A program made the translations under genes and the position numbers. Under the pieces are notes generated by a model, which ran no database searches, had not been told where the DNA came from, and was given only the letters and a program-made list of their open reading frames with translations. Source: an uncultured Pseudomonas sp. (GTDB lineage: Bacteria; Pseudomonadota; Gammaproteobacteria; Pseudomonadales; Pseudomonadaceae). From it: a DNA stretch of 64,000 bases. The stretch spans positions 186,001 to 250,000 of the forward strand of contig NZ_CAMPHV010000001.1 in assembly GCF_946886105.1 (NCBI RefSeq), in the 5' to 3' direction. Below, piece by piece: positions 39,206-49,200 of the stretch. Each line of letters opens with the position of its first letter. Positions within the stretch are counted from its first letter, which is position 1.

Positions 39206-39745
39206 ATGAAATCTATTCTTTCTAGCAAGAACTTCCGTCTTGCCGCGGTGGCTTCGGTCGCTGCGTTGGGGGCTTTTGGCGCTTCCAACAGTTTTGCTGC
39301 TGCAGTAAGCGACACCGCCACTACCAGCGCTACGGTCGTTGTGCCCATCGCGATTGCACAGGCCCAGGATCTTTCTTTCGGCGAATTCGCTGCGGGCACG
39401 GGCGGCACCGTCGTATTGACTACTGGCGGTGCGGCTAGCCCGACCGGCGATGTTGTACTGACGGGGGGCACTGCTGCCGCTGCGCAGTTCACGGTTACCG
39501 GCCAAGCCGACGCCAGCTTCAGCATCAGCGTCACGGACGACAATCTGACTCATACGGATACCGTCACGACTATGGCCCTTGCGACCGTCCACGACCTCGA
39601 TGGCGCTACAGAGAATAGTCCGGCGAGCGGCACGCTCACCGGTGGTACACAGACACTCTATGTCGGTGGGACTCTGACTGTGGGGAATGCTCAAACAACA
39701 GGAGTTTACTCTGGCACCATCACGGCAGAAGTGAACTATAACTAA
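39206..39745 (+). CDS. DUF4402-domain fimbrial subunit (probable major pilin)
   Basis: This 179-residue secreted protein has a signal peptide (RLAAVASVAALGAFGASNSFA). The DUF4402 fold has its marks: DLSFGEFAAGTGGTVVL, GDVVLTGGTAAAAQFTVTG, YVGGTLTVGNAQTTGVYSG and terminal EVNYN. It is Ala/Thr/Gly/Ser-rich and contains no cysteine, typical of a pilin assembled by donor-strand exchange. AAGGGG lies 8 bases before ATG 39206. It is the first gene after the c-di-GMP riboswitch and is followed by two further secreted subunits, a chaperone and an usher. Confidence 0.85.
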   Translation: MKSILSSKNFRLAAVASVAALGAFGASNSFAAAVSDTATTSATVVVPIAIAQAQDLSFGEFAAGTGGTVVLTTGGAASPTGDVVLTGGTAAAAQFTVTGQADASFSISVTDDNLTHTDTVTTMALATVHDLDGATENSPASGTLTGGTQTLYVGGTLTVGNAQTTGVYSGTITAEVNYN

Positions 39746-39801
39746 CAGTTCTCCGGTGCGGGGCAAGGAGGCCGCTGGCCCAGCGGAAAGGGGGCGGAAC
39801 T

Positions 39802-40230
39802 ATGAGGTTGGGTTTCGGCAGCTTCGCCCTTGTATTTGCGCTGGCCTCGAGCATGGCCGGGGTCAGCGGCAGTACCTGTGCAAACCGGGCAGCGGCGATG
39901 GCTAGCGCCAGGATAGTCGCTCCGGTCAAAATCAACGAAACGCTTATGCCGCAAGGTACTGCCGTGTTTGTCAGCGGCCTCACGGGGGATCTGATAATTC
40001 GTCTTCCCAGCGAATTCATGGCCGGAACGGATGAAGATCGTTTTCGCTTAATCATTGCCCAACTGCAGGAGAAAGTAGATACAGGTTGTGCTGGTCGGGG
40101 CGATTGCTTAAGGCTGGCGGATCAGGAAGGGCTACTTGATGGTGATCCGGTAAGCGGCATCATTCTGAAAGCTACCGGCGACAGTCCCTCCGGCATAAGC
40201 GATATCAGTATCACCATAACCTACAATTGA
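39802..40230 (+). CDS. Secreted fimbrial accessory/minor subunit (divergent)
   Basis: This 142-residue protein has a signal peptide (FGSFALVFALASSMAGVSG) and no family I can name with certainty. The C-terminal ISDISITITYN resembles the last strand of the neighbouring DUF4402 subunits (xVNYN). The first mature strand ARIVAPVKINETLMPQGTA resembles the start of SCPU/DUF4402 pilins. Three cysteines are present (one near the mature N-terminus; two in DTGCAGRGDCLRL). It may be a minor or tip subunit. The start has GGCGGAAC upstream. It overlaps the upstream open region of the next ORF by 4 bases. Confidence 0.65.
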   Translation: MRLGFGSFALVFALASSMAGVSGSTCANRAAAMASARIVAPVKINETLMPQGTAVFVSGLTGDLIIRLPSEFMAGTDEDRFRLIIAQLQEKVDTGCAGRGDCLRLADQEGLLDGDPVSGIILKATGDSPSGISDISITITYN

Positions 40231-40277
40231 TATCGGGCGCTGCAGTACTCTGGAATCACCCACCCGAGAGAGAGCCA

Positions 40278-40742
40278 ATGAAGTATTACCTGCCGATCGC
40301 CGCGGTTAGTCTACTGGCCATCCTCATGGCTCCCAGTGTCCACGCGGAAATCGCCATCCAGAATACCCAGTCCTTGGCCTTCGGCAGCTTCGTAGCTGGA
40401 GTTGGTGGTACCGTGGCGGTCGATACCAACGATATGCGCAGTGCCAGCGGGGACGTGATGCTGATCCCTTCGAGTTCAGGCCAGGCCGCCAAGTTCACGG
40501 TCACCGGCGACCCCAATGCCACCTATACCATAGAGTTGCCAGCCAACGACTTTGTAAAGCTGACTGGGCCGGGTGCCGACATGGTTATCAATGATTTCAC
40601 CAGCACGCCGTCGGAAGCAGGCGGCCAATTGAGTGCGGGCGGCTCCCAGACACTATCGGTGGGTGCCGCTCTCCAGGTGGGCGGCGGTCAGACTGCCGGC
40701 CAGTATTCGGGTAGTTTCATGGTGATCGTCAACTACAACTGA
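40278..40742 (+). CDS. DUF4402-domain fimbrial subunit 2
   Basis: This 154-residue protein is counted from ATG 40278, which starts a normal signal peptide (KYYLPIAAVSLLAILMAPSVHA). The frame is open from 40227, but that would add an unlikely N-terminus. DUF4402 marks are SLAFGSFVAGVGGTVAVD, AAKFTVTGDPNATYTIELP, LQVGGGQTAGQYSG and terminal IVNYN. It is similar to the first subunit, as expected for paralogous pilins, and has no cysteines. Confidence 0.83.
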   Translation: MKYYLPIAAVSLLAILMAPSVHAEIAIQNTQSLAFGSFVAGVGGTVAVDTNDMRSASGDVMLIPSSSGQAAKFTVTGDPNATYTIELPANDFVKLTGPGADMVINDFTSTPSEAGGQLSAGGSQTLSVGAALQVGGGQTAGQYSGSFMVIVNYN

Positions 40743-40858
40743 GCCAAGCGAGATTCACAGGCGACCCTCGTCGAAACGGCAAAAAGATGCCGCTCAATAA
40801 GGATCCACATTTCCTGCGCAGATCGCAGGGAACAAGTGGAATTAGAAGGAATTGGAAA

Positions 40859-41776
40859 ATGAGCGTTACCACTTCGACTAGAGCTATCCGCACCGGAACA
40901 GCCGGAGCCATGATTCAATCATCCTGTTCCTGGACTTTGGCCACGAGCCGGTTTCCCCGGCGTTTAACTGCAGTTGTATGCGGTGTGCTCATGCTGTTCT
41001 GTACGAGCGAAGCGCTGGCGGAGCTGATGCTTTATCCAACCCGCATAGTCTTCAAGGGCAACCAGCGGGCAGCCCAGCTTGAATTGATCAACAATGGTAG
41101 CCAAAGCGCGACTTATCGAATCAGCCTGGTTAATCGGCGCATGGACGAAACCGGAGCCTTTTCAGACATCGAGACCCCACAGCCAGGCGAGCAGTTTTCC
41201 GACAGCATGCTGCGCTATTCCCCGAGACAGGTGACGCTTGCTCCGGGGGCGGGGCAGACTGTCCGCATCATGGTGCGCAAACCCGGCAATCTTGCGGCGG
41301 GAGAATACCGTTCGCACTTGCTGTTTACCCAGTTGCCGGAAGCCAAAGGCAGATCCAGCATCGAAACCCGCAATGACAAAGGCATCGGGATCGTCCTGAA
41401 TACGTTGCTCGGCATCTCCATCCCAGTCATTGTTCGCCATGGCAATACCGATGCCGACGTGGCCTTGACCCAGCTCGAGCTTCAGCACCTGCCTCGCGGG
41501 CAATCACTGCTGGCCTTGCAGATGGAGCGCAGCGGCAATCAGTCCGTTTACGGCGATCTGGCTGCCAGTTTCACCCCCAAGGGGGGCGCCGAACAGATCA
41601 TCGGTCGTGCCAATGGCGTGGCCGTCTATACCCCTAATCCGCTGCGGCGCGCCAAGCTGAGGCTCGATCCTCCAGGCGGCCTGCAATTGGCCAATGGGGT
41701 GCTGCGGATCACTTACCGGGAACAGGCGGAGGACGGCGGCGATCTGCTGGCCGAGGCGGTTCTTCAGCTGCCCTGA
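40859..41776 (+). CDS. Periplasmic fimbrial chaperone (PapD/FimC-like)
   Basis: This 305-residue protein is counted from ATG 40859, chosen because AAGGA lies 8 bases upstream; ATGs at 40787 and 40910 are alternatives. A long basic N-region precedes the signal core (RRLTAVVCGVLMLFCTSEALA). The Ig-like chaperone N-domain follows: ELMLYPTRIVFKGNQRAAQL, YRISLVNRRMDE, and the G1-strand region YSPRQVTLAPGAGQTVRIMVRKP. A C-terminal Ig domain completes it. It would fold and deliver the DUF4402 subunits to the usher. It lies 14 bases upstream of the usher gene. Confidence 0.85.
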   Translation: MSVTTSTRAIRTGTAGAMIQSSCSWTLATSRFPRRLTAVVCGVLMLFCTSEALAELMLYPTRIVFKGNQRAAQLELINNGSQSATYRISLVNRRMDETGAFSDIETPQPGEQFSDSMLRYSPRQVTLAPGAGQTVRIMVRKPGNLAAGEYRSHLLFTQLPEAKGRSSIETRNDKGIGIVLNTLLGISIPVIVRHGNTDADVALTQLELQHLPRGQSLLALQMERSGNQSVYGDLAASFTPKGGAEQIIGRANGVAVYTPNPLRRAKLRLDPPGGLQLANGVLRITYREQAEDGGDLLAEAVLQLP

Positions 41777-41790
41777 TCAGCACGTCTGCC

Positions 41791-44457
41791 ATGACATTTT
41801 TAGCAGCCTGTCAGAGGGCGGTGGGTAGGTTCGTCCGGCTGGCGTTATTGCCGGGGCTGCTGGGCCATGCCGGTATCCTGGCCGCCCAGGAACCTGGGCT
41901 TGAGTCTTCTGAGCCGAGCCTGCTGCTCGAGGTGCGTCTGGATCAATCGGTGCTGTCCGACGCCATTCCTGCCTTTGACATGGGTGAACACACCTTGTTG
42001 CCTCTGGGCGAGCTGGCGCGCCTGCTCACGATCGCGGTGCAGACCCAGCCCGGGCAGGGTACCGCCAGCGGTTTCGTCCTGAGCGAGGACCGCGGATTCA
42101 GCCTGAACCTGAAAGAGGCTCGCATTACCCTGGCCGGTGAAACGGAAGCCTTCGATCCCGCGCTGGTGCAGGCGGAGCCAGACGATCTGTACGTCGCGGT
42201 ATCGTTGATCGAGCGCTGGCTACCGATAGAGCTGGAGGTCGACCGACCGAGGCTGACATTGCAGGTCTATCCGCTCGAACCTTTACCGTTACAGGCCCGC
42301 TTGCGGCGCGCACGCGTCGGTGAGCGGGCCGGGAGGCATGGCGCCTACGAGGATCCCGGCTATCCACGTCACGACATGCCTTATCAGATGTTGAGCACCC
42401 CCTTCATCGATCAGACATTCGCGACGGAAGCCCGCCGCGACGATACCGGCACCCATACCGATAGCCGTTACACCGCACTCTTGACGGGCGATCTGCTGGG
42501 CATGGAGTCCACCCTTTATCTCAATGGCGATACAGCAGGTGAGTCACAAGAAATACGCGCGACCTTTGGGCGGCACGATCCGGATGGCGGCCTGCTGGGC
42601 CCCCTGCAGGCGCGATCCTTCCAATTCGGCAGTCTTTCCACTCCGAGCGTGGATAACATCACCCAGGGCAGAGCCGGCGAGGGGATCACCCTGAGCAATC
42701 GGCCACTGACCCGGCCCACGCAGTTCGACCGCCAGACTTTTGAGGGCGACCTGCCGCCGGGGTGGGATGTGGAACTCTTCTACAACGGCGCACTGGTGGG
42801 CTTCCAGCAACCCAATGCCGAGGGCCGCTATCGCTTTGAGGACCAGCCCCTGAGCTATGGCCGCAACGACTTTCAATTGGTTTTCCATGGTCCCCTGGGG
42901 CAAACCCAGGTCGAGCAATATAGCTACTCCCTCGCCGAGTCCATGGTGTTGCCGGGCGAACTCCAGTACAACCTGATCGAGCATCGCGACGAGGATGGTC
43001 TGACGCGCTCAATCGCCCAGTTCGATATGGGATTGTCCCGAACGCTCTCTGCCACAGGTGGCTTGATCAGAGCGCCCGTGGATGGTGTCGAACATCAGTA
43101 TTCCAATATCGGGCTGAGGACTTTCTGGCAATCTTTGAGTTTGAACACCGATCTGATCAGAGATCAAGAGGGTGGCTCGCTAACGGAACTCGGCTTGCAG
43201 ACTCGTCTCGGCGGCGTTTCGATAGATGCCAGTCGTTTGTTTCTCGACGACTTCAAAAGCGACTACTTCCTCTTCTACAACGATCCCATCAAGAGCCGTG
43301 ATGAGCTACGGTTGAGCGGCTCCATTCCGGTGGGCGCTCGCTCACGGATACCGATCACCTTTCAGGCGACTCGCGATGAGCACGAATCCGGCCGAATCGA
43401 TAACGATGTCAGCGCCCGCATCTCCGGGTATGCCTATCGCACGGCGCTGAGCAATACCCTCAACTGGCATTCCATCAATGGCGACGAGTTCGCTTTCGGC
43501 AATTTGCAGCTCAGCCAACGCATACGCGATATGAGTTTTCGTGGCCAACTGAGCTACAACCTGGCCCCCCAGGCGGAACTCGCCAGCGTGGCCCTAACGG
43601 CGGACAAGTACCTGGCGGAGGGTTATCGGCTGACCCTGGGGATTGCGCACAGCTTTCAGTCGCCCGAAACACGTTATACCGCCGGCTTCACCAAAAGCCT
43701 GGGGCGATTCGGCCTGGGGGTCAACGCCAGCTACCTGGACAGCGGCGATATCGCAGTCGGTATGCAGTTCTTTCTCTCCCTGGGCCGAGATCCACGCAAG
43801 GCCGACTGGCTGCTCGATGCACAGCCTATGGCAAATACCGGTGCCGCCTCCGTGCGCATGTTTCTGGACAACAACAATAACGGCGTGATGGATCCCGGCG
43901 AGGATCCGCTGGAGGGGGCAGGGTTCACCATTAACGGTGGCAGGCGGCAAGTCCGCACAGACGCGCAGGGCATCGCCCATATGAGGCAACTGCCGATCAA
44001 GCAGCGTGTCGATATAGGCGTGGATACCAGCACCCTGAGCGATCCGCAATGGGCACCCGAGGTCGCCGGCCATAGCCTGGTGCCTCGTCCTGGTCGAGTG
44101 GCCGAACTGGATTTTCCAGTGCGCATGACCACCGAAATCGATGGCACTGTCTATCTGTTCGAGCATGAGAACAAGCGGGGCATCGGCGATATGCAACTGG
44201 AGCTGTTGGACGAGCGGATGGAGATCGTTGGCCAGATAACCAGTAGCTGGGATGGCTTCTATATCATCCCCGGAGTAGTCGCCGGCGATTACCTACTACG
44301 GGTCTCACCCGAGCAACTACAGCGCCTTGGGCTGACCGATACGGGGACTCGGATGATAACGGTGTCAGGCGACGGCACCTTTATCTCAGGTATGGATCTG
44401 CTGGTGGTACCGAATAAGGCAAAAGTTATAGCACCTGATTCGCACATCGCGCAGTGA
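41791..44457 (+). CDS. Outer-membrane fimbrial usher-like protein
   Basis: This 888-residue protein has a signal peptide (LALLPGLLGHAGILAAQ) and an N-terminal periplasmic domain (LLLEVRLDQSVLSDAIPAFDM). A large beta-barrel with the usher-like segment TFEGDLPPGWDVELFYNGALVGFQ (residues ~318-341) follows, then C-terminal Ig-like/carboxypeptidase-regulatory-like folds (VRMFLDNNNNGVMDPGEDPLEGAGF; GTVYLFEHENKRGIGDMQLELL). It is diverged from the classical FimD/PapC type and fits the alternative DUF4402 chaperone-usher class. The start codon is not backed by a clear ribosome site. Its GC looks lower than that of neighbouring genes by eye, as for the whole operon. Confidence 0.83.
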   Translation: MTFLAACQRAVGRFVRLALLPGLLGHAGILAAQEPGLESSEPSLLLEVRLDQSVLSDAIPAFDMGEHTLLPLGELARLLTIAVQTQPGQGTASGFVLSEDRGFSLNLKEARITLAGETEAFDPALVQAEPDDLYVAVSLIERWLPIELEVDRPRLTLQVYPLEPLPLQARLRRARVGERAGRHGAYEDPGYPRHDMPYQMLSTPFIDQTFATEARRDDTGTHTDSRYTALLTGDLLGMESTLYLNGDTAGESQEIRATFGRHDPDGGLLGPLQARSFQFGSLSTPSVDNITQGRAGEGITLSNRPLTRPTQFDRQTFEGDLPPGWDVELFYNGALVGFQQPNAEGRYRFEDQPLSYGRNDFQLVFHGPLGQTQVEQYSYSLAESMVLPGELQYNLIEHRDEDGLTRSIAQFDMGLSRTLSATGGLIRAPVDGVEHQYSNIGLRTFWQSLSLNTDLIRDQEGGSLTELGLQTRLGGVSIDASRLFLDDFKSDYFLFYNDPIKSRDELRLSGSIPVGARSRIPITFQATRDEHESGRIDNDVSARISGYAYRTALSNTLNWHSINGDEFAFGNLQLSQRIRDMSFRGQLSYNLAPQAELASVALTADKYLAEGYRLTLGIAHSFQSPETRYTAGFTKSLGRFGLGVNASYLDSGDIAVGMQFFLSLGRDPRKADWLLDAQPMANTGAASVRMFLDNNNNGVMDPGEDPLEGAGFTINGGRRQVRTDAQGIAHMRQLPIKQRVDIGVDTSTLSDPQWAPEVAGHSLVPRPGRVAELDFPVRMTTEIDGTVYLFEHENKRGIGDMQLELLDERMEIVGQITSSWDGFYIIPGVVAGDYLLRVSPEQLQRLGLTDTGTRMITVSGDGTFISGMDLLVVPNKAKVIAPDSHIAQ

Positions 44458-44540
44458 CTGAAGACGTTCCGGCCAATGTCTACGCGAACGTGGTATGGCC
44501 GCCGTTGTAGATCCTATGTATCTCTGCAAGGCCTGACCTC

Positions 44541-44616
44541 GTAGGGCGGATGACGCTCATCCACCGGCCGCGATGGTGGATGAAAAAAGTATCAGCTACG
44601 CGCCCCGATCCACCCT
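44541..44616. repeat. Short extragenic hairpin repeat (GTGGAT type)
   Basis: GTAGGGCGGATGACGCTCAT is followed by CCACC...GGTGGATG, ending ATCCACCCT. This is the common Pseudomonas GTAGGGTGGAT/ATCCACC extragenic repeat. The remaining ~300 bases of the 44458-44840 gap hold no ORF with coding character, apart from a terminator near the right end. Confidence 0.5.
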
Positions 44617-44773
44617 GAATAGCTTTGGTAGATCCGTATGGAATCCGAAGGGAAGTGGTTGAGCATCACTCACGAACAGCATTGGAATTCAACATGGCTG
44701 AGATGCTTGAGGTCGCTGGGGTACATCTTCGGCTAACCCAGCCGTCGCCCATGCAACACGTAATGGGGACATG

Positions 44774-44804
44774 AAAAAAACCACGGTAACGAGCGTTACC
44801 GTGG
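44774..44804 (-). terminator. Intrinsic terminator of the mexEF-oprN-like operon
   Basis: Read on the minus strand: perfect 10-base stem CCACGGTAAC / GTTACCGTGG, 4-base loop, then seven T. It lies 37 bases past the oprN-like stop. Confidence 0.92.
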
Positions 44805-44840
44805 CTGGGAAAAGGCTGGCTGGGCCAACCAAGGAGAGAG

Positions 44841-46229
44841 CTAGGCGCTGGGCTGCCAACCGCCGCCGAGCGCCTTGTAGATGGCGACTATGCCGCGGTA
44901 CAGCTCGACCTCGGCTACGGCCTGGGCGTCTTCGGCGGCGAGGCGTTCGCGCTCGGCGTCGAGCAGCACCAGGAAGTCCACTTCGCCTTCGCGGTAGCGC
45001 ACTGCGGCTTGTTCGGCGGCGGCGCGGCTGGCTTCGGATTGGCGCAGCAAGGCGAGCAGGCGTTGCTGGTTCTTCGCGTAGTCGCTGAAGGCGTTGGCCG
45101 ATTCTTCCAGGGCCAGCAGGACCTCCTGTTCATAGTTGGCCAATGCGCCTTCGGCCTCGGCTTCGGCGCCGCGTAAACGCGCGCGCACGCTGCCCAGGTC
45201 GAACGCCGCCCAGGTGATGCTCGGGCCCAGGCTCCAAGCGCGGGCGGCCGAAGAACCGAGCTGCGAACCGCGGCCGGCGGCGAAGCCGAGAAAACCGCTG
45301 AGGCTGACCCGTGGGAACAGATCCGCGGTGGCCACACCGATATTCGCCGTTGCCGCCGCCAACTGGCGCTCGGCGGCGCGCACGTCCGGCCTGCGCCGCA
45401 GCAGTTCGGCCGGGTCGCCGATCGGCAGGGCCTTGGCTATGGCCGGCAATGGCTCGGCGGACAAATCCACGTCGAGCTGGTCCGGGCGCTGGCCGAGCAG
45501 GGTGGCGATACGGTGTTTGGCCCGTTGCTGCTGCGCTTGCAATTGCGGCAGGCTGGCTTCGGTAGCGGCCAGGCGGGCGTCGCTGCGCAGCACATCCAGT
45601 TCGCTGCCGACGCCGGCTTCACGCAGTTGCTCGGTGATGGCCCGCGATTCCTGCTGGTTTTCCAGGTTCTGCAGGGCGATGCGCTCGCGCAATTGCGCGC
45701 CGCGCAGGTTGCCGTAGGCATCCACCAGCTCGGCGATCAGACTGACTTGCAGTTGGTAGTAGTCGGCTTCGGCGACCTCGATCTGCGCGTCGCTGGCCTC
45801 CAGTTGGCGCTGGATGCGGCCGAACAGGTCCAGCTCCCAGGCCATGTCCAAGCCCAGGTCATAGCGTTCCTGACGGATGCGCTGCTCGCTGGTGGGTGGC
45901 TGCTGGGCCTTGCCGAACTCGCCGCTGGCGCGGCTGGTGACGGTCGGCAGGCGATCATTGGCGACGTCGTCGCGAATAGCCCGGGCGGCGCGCAGACGGG
46001 CGAAGGCCACGCGCAGTTGGCGGTTGCCGTCGAGCGACTGCTGGACCAAGCGGTTCAGGGTCGGGTCGTCGAACTGCTGCCACCAGAGCGCCTCGAAACG
46101 CGAGCGGTCGTAGCTGTCGGTTTCGGCGCTGCTCAACTGCGCCGGCGCGGTTGCCGGCGTTTGATAGTCGGGGCCAACGGCGCAAGCGGTCAGCGCAAGG
46201 TTCAGGAGCGCGGGAGCCAATGCTTTCAT
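44841..46229 (-). CDS. oprN: RND efflux outer-membrane lipoprotein, OprN-like
   Basis: This 462-residue OEP-family channel is the last gene of a mexE-mexF-oprN operon. The ORF is open to 46559, but that extends into mexF. ATG 46229 overlaps the mexF stop (ATGA) and starts a lipoprotein signal (APALLNLALTACAVGPDYQTP, lipobox LTAC). Two OEP repeats are present, and it ends YKALGGGWQPSA like other OprM/OprN proteins. The symbol rests on synteny with P. aeruginosa mexT-mexEF-oprN. Confidence 0.88.
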   Translation of the reverse strand: MKALAPALLNLALTACAVGPDYQTPATAPAQLSSAETDSYDRSRFEALWWQQFDDPTLNRLVQQSLDGNRQLRVAFARLRAARAIRDDVANDRLPTVTSRASGEFGKAQQPPTSEQRIRQERYDLGLDMAWELDLFGRIQRQLEASDAQIEVAEADYYQLQVSLIAELVDAYGNLRGAQLRERIALQNLENQQESRAITEQLREAGVGSELDVLRSDARLAATEASLPQLQAQQQRAKHRIATLLGQRPDQLDVDLSAEPLPAIAKALPIGDPAELLRRRPDVRAAERQLAAATANIGVATADLFPRVSLSGFLGFAAGRGSQLGSSAARAWSLGPSITWAAFDLGSVRARLRGAEAEAEGALANYEQEVLLALEESANAFSDYAKNQQRLLALLRQSEASRAAAEQAAVRYREGEVDFLVLLDAERERLAAEDAQAVAEVELYRGIVAIYKALGGGWQPSA

Positions 46230-49200
46230 GCCTGCACCTCCTGCAAACGCGCGGCTTTTTTCGCAGCGTGTTTCTCCACGAAAGCGCGGATCAGCACGTA
46301 GAACACCGGGGTCAGCAGCAGACCGAAGAAGGTCACCCCGAGCATGCCGCTGAACACCGCGACACCCATAGCATGGCGCATTTCCGCGCCGGCACCGGTG
46401 GAGATAACCAGCGGCACCACACCCATGATGAAGGCGAAGCTGGTCATCAGGATCGGCCGCAGACGCAGGCGGCAGGCTTCCAGCACCGCGGCGACGCGGT
46501 CCATGCCTTCTTCCTGTTTCTCCTTGGCGAACTCGACGATCAGAATGGCGTTCTTGCACGCCAGCCCCACCAGTACGATCAAGCCGATCTGGGTGAAGAT
46601 GTTGTTGTCGCCACCGGCCAGGATCACCCCGGTGATGGCCGACAGCAGGGTCATCGGCACGATCAGGATCACCGCCAGCGGCAGGCTCCAGCTTTCGTAC
46701 TGGGCGGCCAGCACCAGGAAGGCCAGCAGCACGCAGAGTGGGAAGACGAAGATCGCGCTGTTACCGGCGAGGATCTGCTGGTAGGTCAGGTCGGTCCACT
46801 CGAAGCTCATGCCGTTGGGCAGTTCCTCCTTGAGCAGTTTGGCAATCGCCGCTTCGGCCTGACCGGAGCTGTAGCCAGGGGCTGCCGCGCCGTTGATCTC
46901 GGCGGTGAGGAAGCCGTTGTAATGCATCACCCGATCCGGGCCGGCGCTGTCGCTGACCTTGACGAAGGTCGACAGCGGAATCATTTCGCCACGGTTGTTG
47001 CGCACCTTGAGCTGGCCGATCTGTTGCGGCTCCAGGCGGAACTGTTGCTCGGCCTGCACATTGACCTGGTAGGTGCGGCCAAAACGGTTGAAGTCGTTGG
47101 CGTACAGCGAGCCCAGGTAGATCTGCATGGTGTCGAAGATGTCGCTGATCGCCACGCCGTGGGTCTTGGCCTTCTCGCGGTCGATGGCAGCATCGATCTG
47201 CGGCACATTCACTTGATAGCTGGTAAACACCGACATCGGGTCCAGCTCCGGCAGTTGGCGCGCCTTGGCGATGACGTTTTGGGTCTGCAGGTACAGCTCG
47301 TCGTAGCCGAGGTTGCCACGGTCCTGCACTTGCAGGCGGAAGCCGCCGATGGTGCCCAGGCCCTGAACCGGTGGTGGCGGGAAGATCGCCAGATAGGCCT
47401 CCTGAATAGAGCCGAACTGGCCGTTGAGCTCAGCGGCAATGGCCCCGGCGGACATGCTTTCGTCCTTACGCTGATCGAAGTCTTTGAGGGCGACGAAGAC
47501 GATGCCGCTGTTCGGGCTGTTGGTGAAGCCGTTGATCGACAGGCCGGGGAAGGCGATGGTGTTTTCCACACCGGGGTGCTTGCCGGCGATGTCCGACATT
47601 TCTTTCATCACCGCCTCGGTGCGATCGAGGGTCGCGGCGTCCGGCAACTGGGCGAATGCCACCAGGTACTGTTTATCCTGCCCGGGTACAAAACCTGTTG
47701 GCGTAGTCGCAAAACCCAGGTAGGTCAGGCCCATCAGCCCGGCGTACACCAGCAGGGCCACCGAGCTGCCACGCAGCACGCGCTTCACGGTGCCGACATA
47801 GCCGTGACTGGCGCGCTCGAACAGACGGTTGAACGGGGCGAACAGCCAGCCGCCGAACAGCCTGTCGAGCAGCTTGGAGAAGCCGTCCTTGGGCGCGTCG
47901 TGGCTGCGCAACAACACCGCGGCCAGGGCCGGGGACAGGGTCAGCGAGTTGAATGCGGAGATCACCGTGGAAATCGCGATGGTCAGCGCGAACTGTTGAT
48001 AGAACTGCCCGCTCAGGCCAGAGATGAACGCGGTCGGCACGAACACCGCGCACAGCACCAGGGCGGTTGCGACTATCGGGCCGGTGACTTCCTTCATCGC
48101 CTGCTTGGTGGCTTCCACCGGGGTTTTGCCTAGGCCGATATTACGTTCGACGTTCTCCACCACGACGATGGCGTCGTCCACCACAATGCCGATCGCCAGT
48201 ACCAGACCGAACAACGACAACGCATTGAGCGAGAAGCCGAAAGCGTGCATCACCGCGAAGGTGCCGATCAACGACACCGGCACCGCGGCCAGCGGAATGA
48301 TCGAAGCGCGCCAGGTTTGCAGGAACAGCACCACCACCAGCACCACCAGAATGATGGCTTCGAGCAGCGTATGCACCACCGCCTCGATCGAACCGCGGAC
48401 GAAGATGGTCGGGTCGTAGACGATCTCGTAATCGACGCCCTCGGGGAAACTCTGCTTCAGCTCGGCCATGCGTGCGCGCACCGCGTCGGAAATGGCGATG
48501 GCGTTGGAGCCGGGACGCTGGAACACCGGGATGGCTACCGCCGGCTTGTTGTTGAGCAACGAGCGCAGGGCGTATTGGCTGGAGCCCAGCTCGATCCGCG
48601 CGATGTCTTTCAGACGGGTGATTTCGCCATTCTCACCGGCACGGACGATGATGTTCTCGAACTCTTCCTCGCTGACCAGACGGCCCTGGGTGTTGATCGA
48701 CAGCTGGAAGCTGTTGTCGCCGGCAGAAGGCGGCGCGCCGAGCGAGCCGGCTGCGACCTGACGATTCTGCTCGCGGATGGCGTTGACCACGTCCGCAGCG
48801 GTCAGATTGCGCGAGGCCACCTTGTTCGGGTCGAGCCAGACGCGCAGCGAATAGTTGCCGAGGCCGAACAACTGCACGTCACCCACGCCCTCCAGCCGTG
48901 CCAGCTCGTCCTTGACGTTGAGCGCGGCGTAGTTGGACAGGTAAAGCATGTCGTAGCGGTCGTCGGGCGAGGTCAGGTGCACGACCATGGTCAGGTCGGG
49001 CGAGGCCTTGTCGACGGTCACACCGAGGCGCTGCACTTCGGTGGGCAGGGTCGGCATGGTGCGGGTCACGCGGTTCTGCACCTGCACCTGGGCTTTGTCC
49101 AGGTCGGTGCCCAGGGCGAAGGTCAGCGTCAGGGTCATCTTGCCGTCGGCCGTGCCTTGCGAGGACATATACAACATGCCTTCGACGCCGGTGATCGCCT

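Noticed and set aside
46151..48133. A 660-codon plus-strand frame across mexF
   Set aside because: Antisense shadow of mexF, with no plausible start context or motifs.
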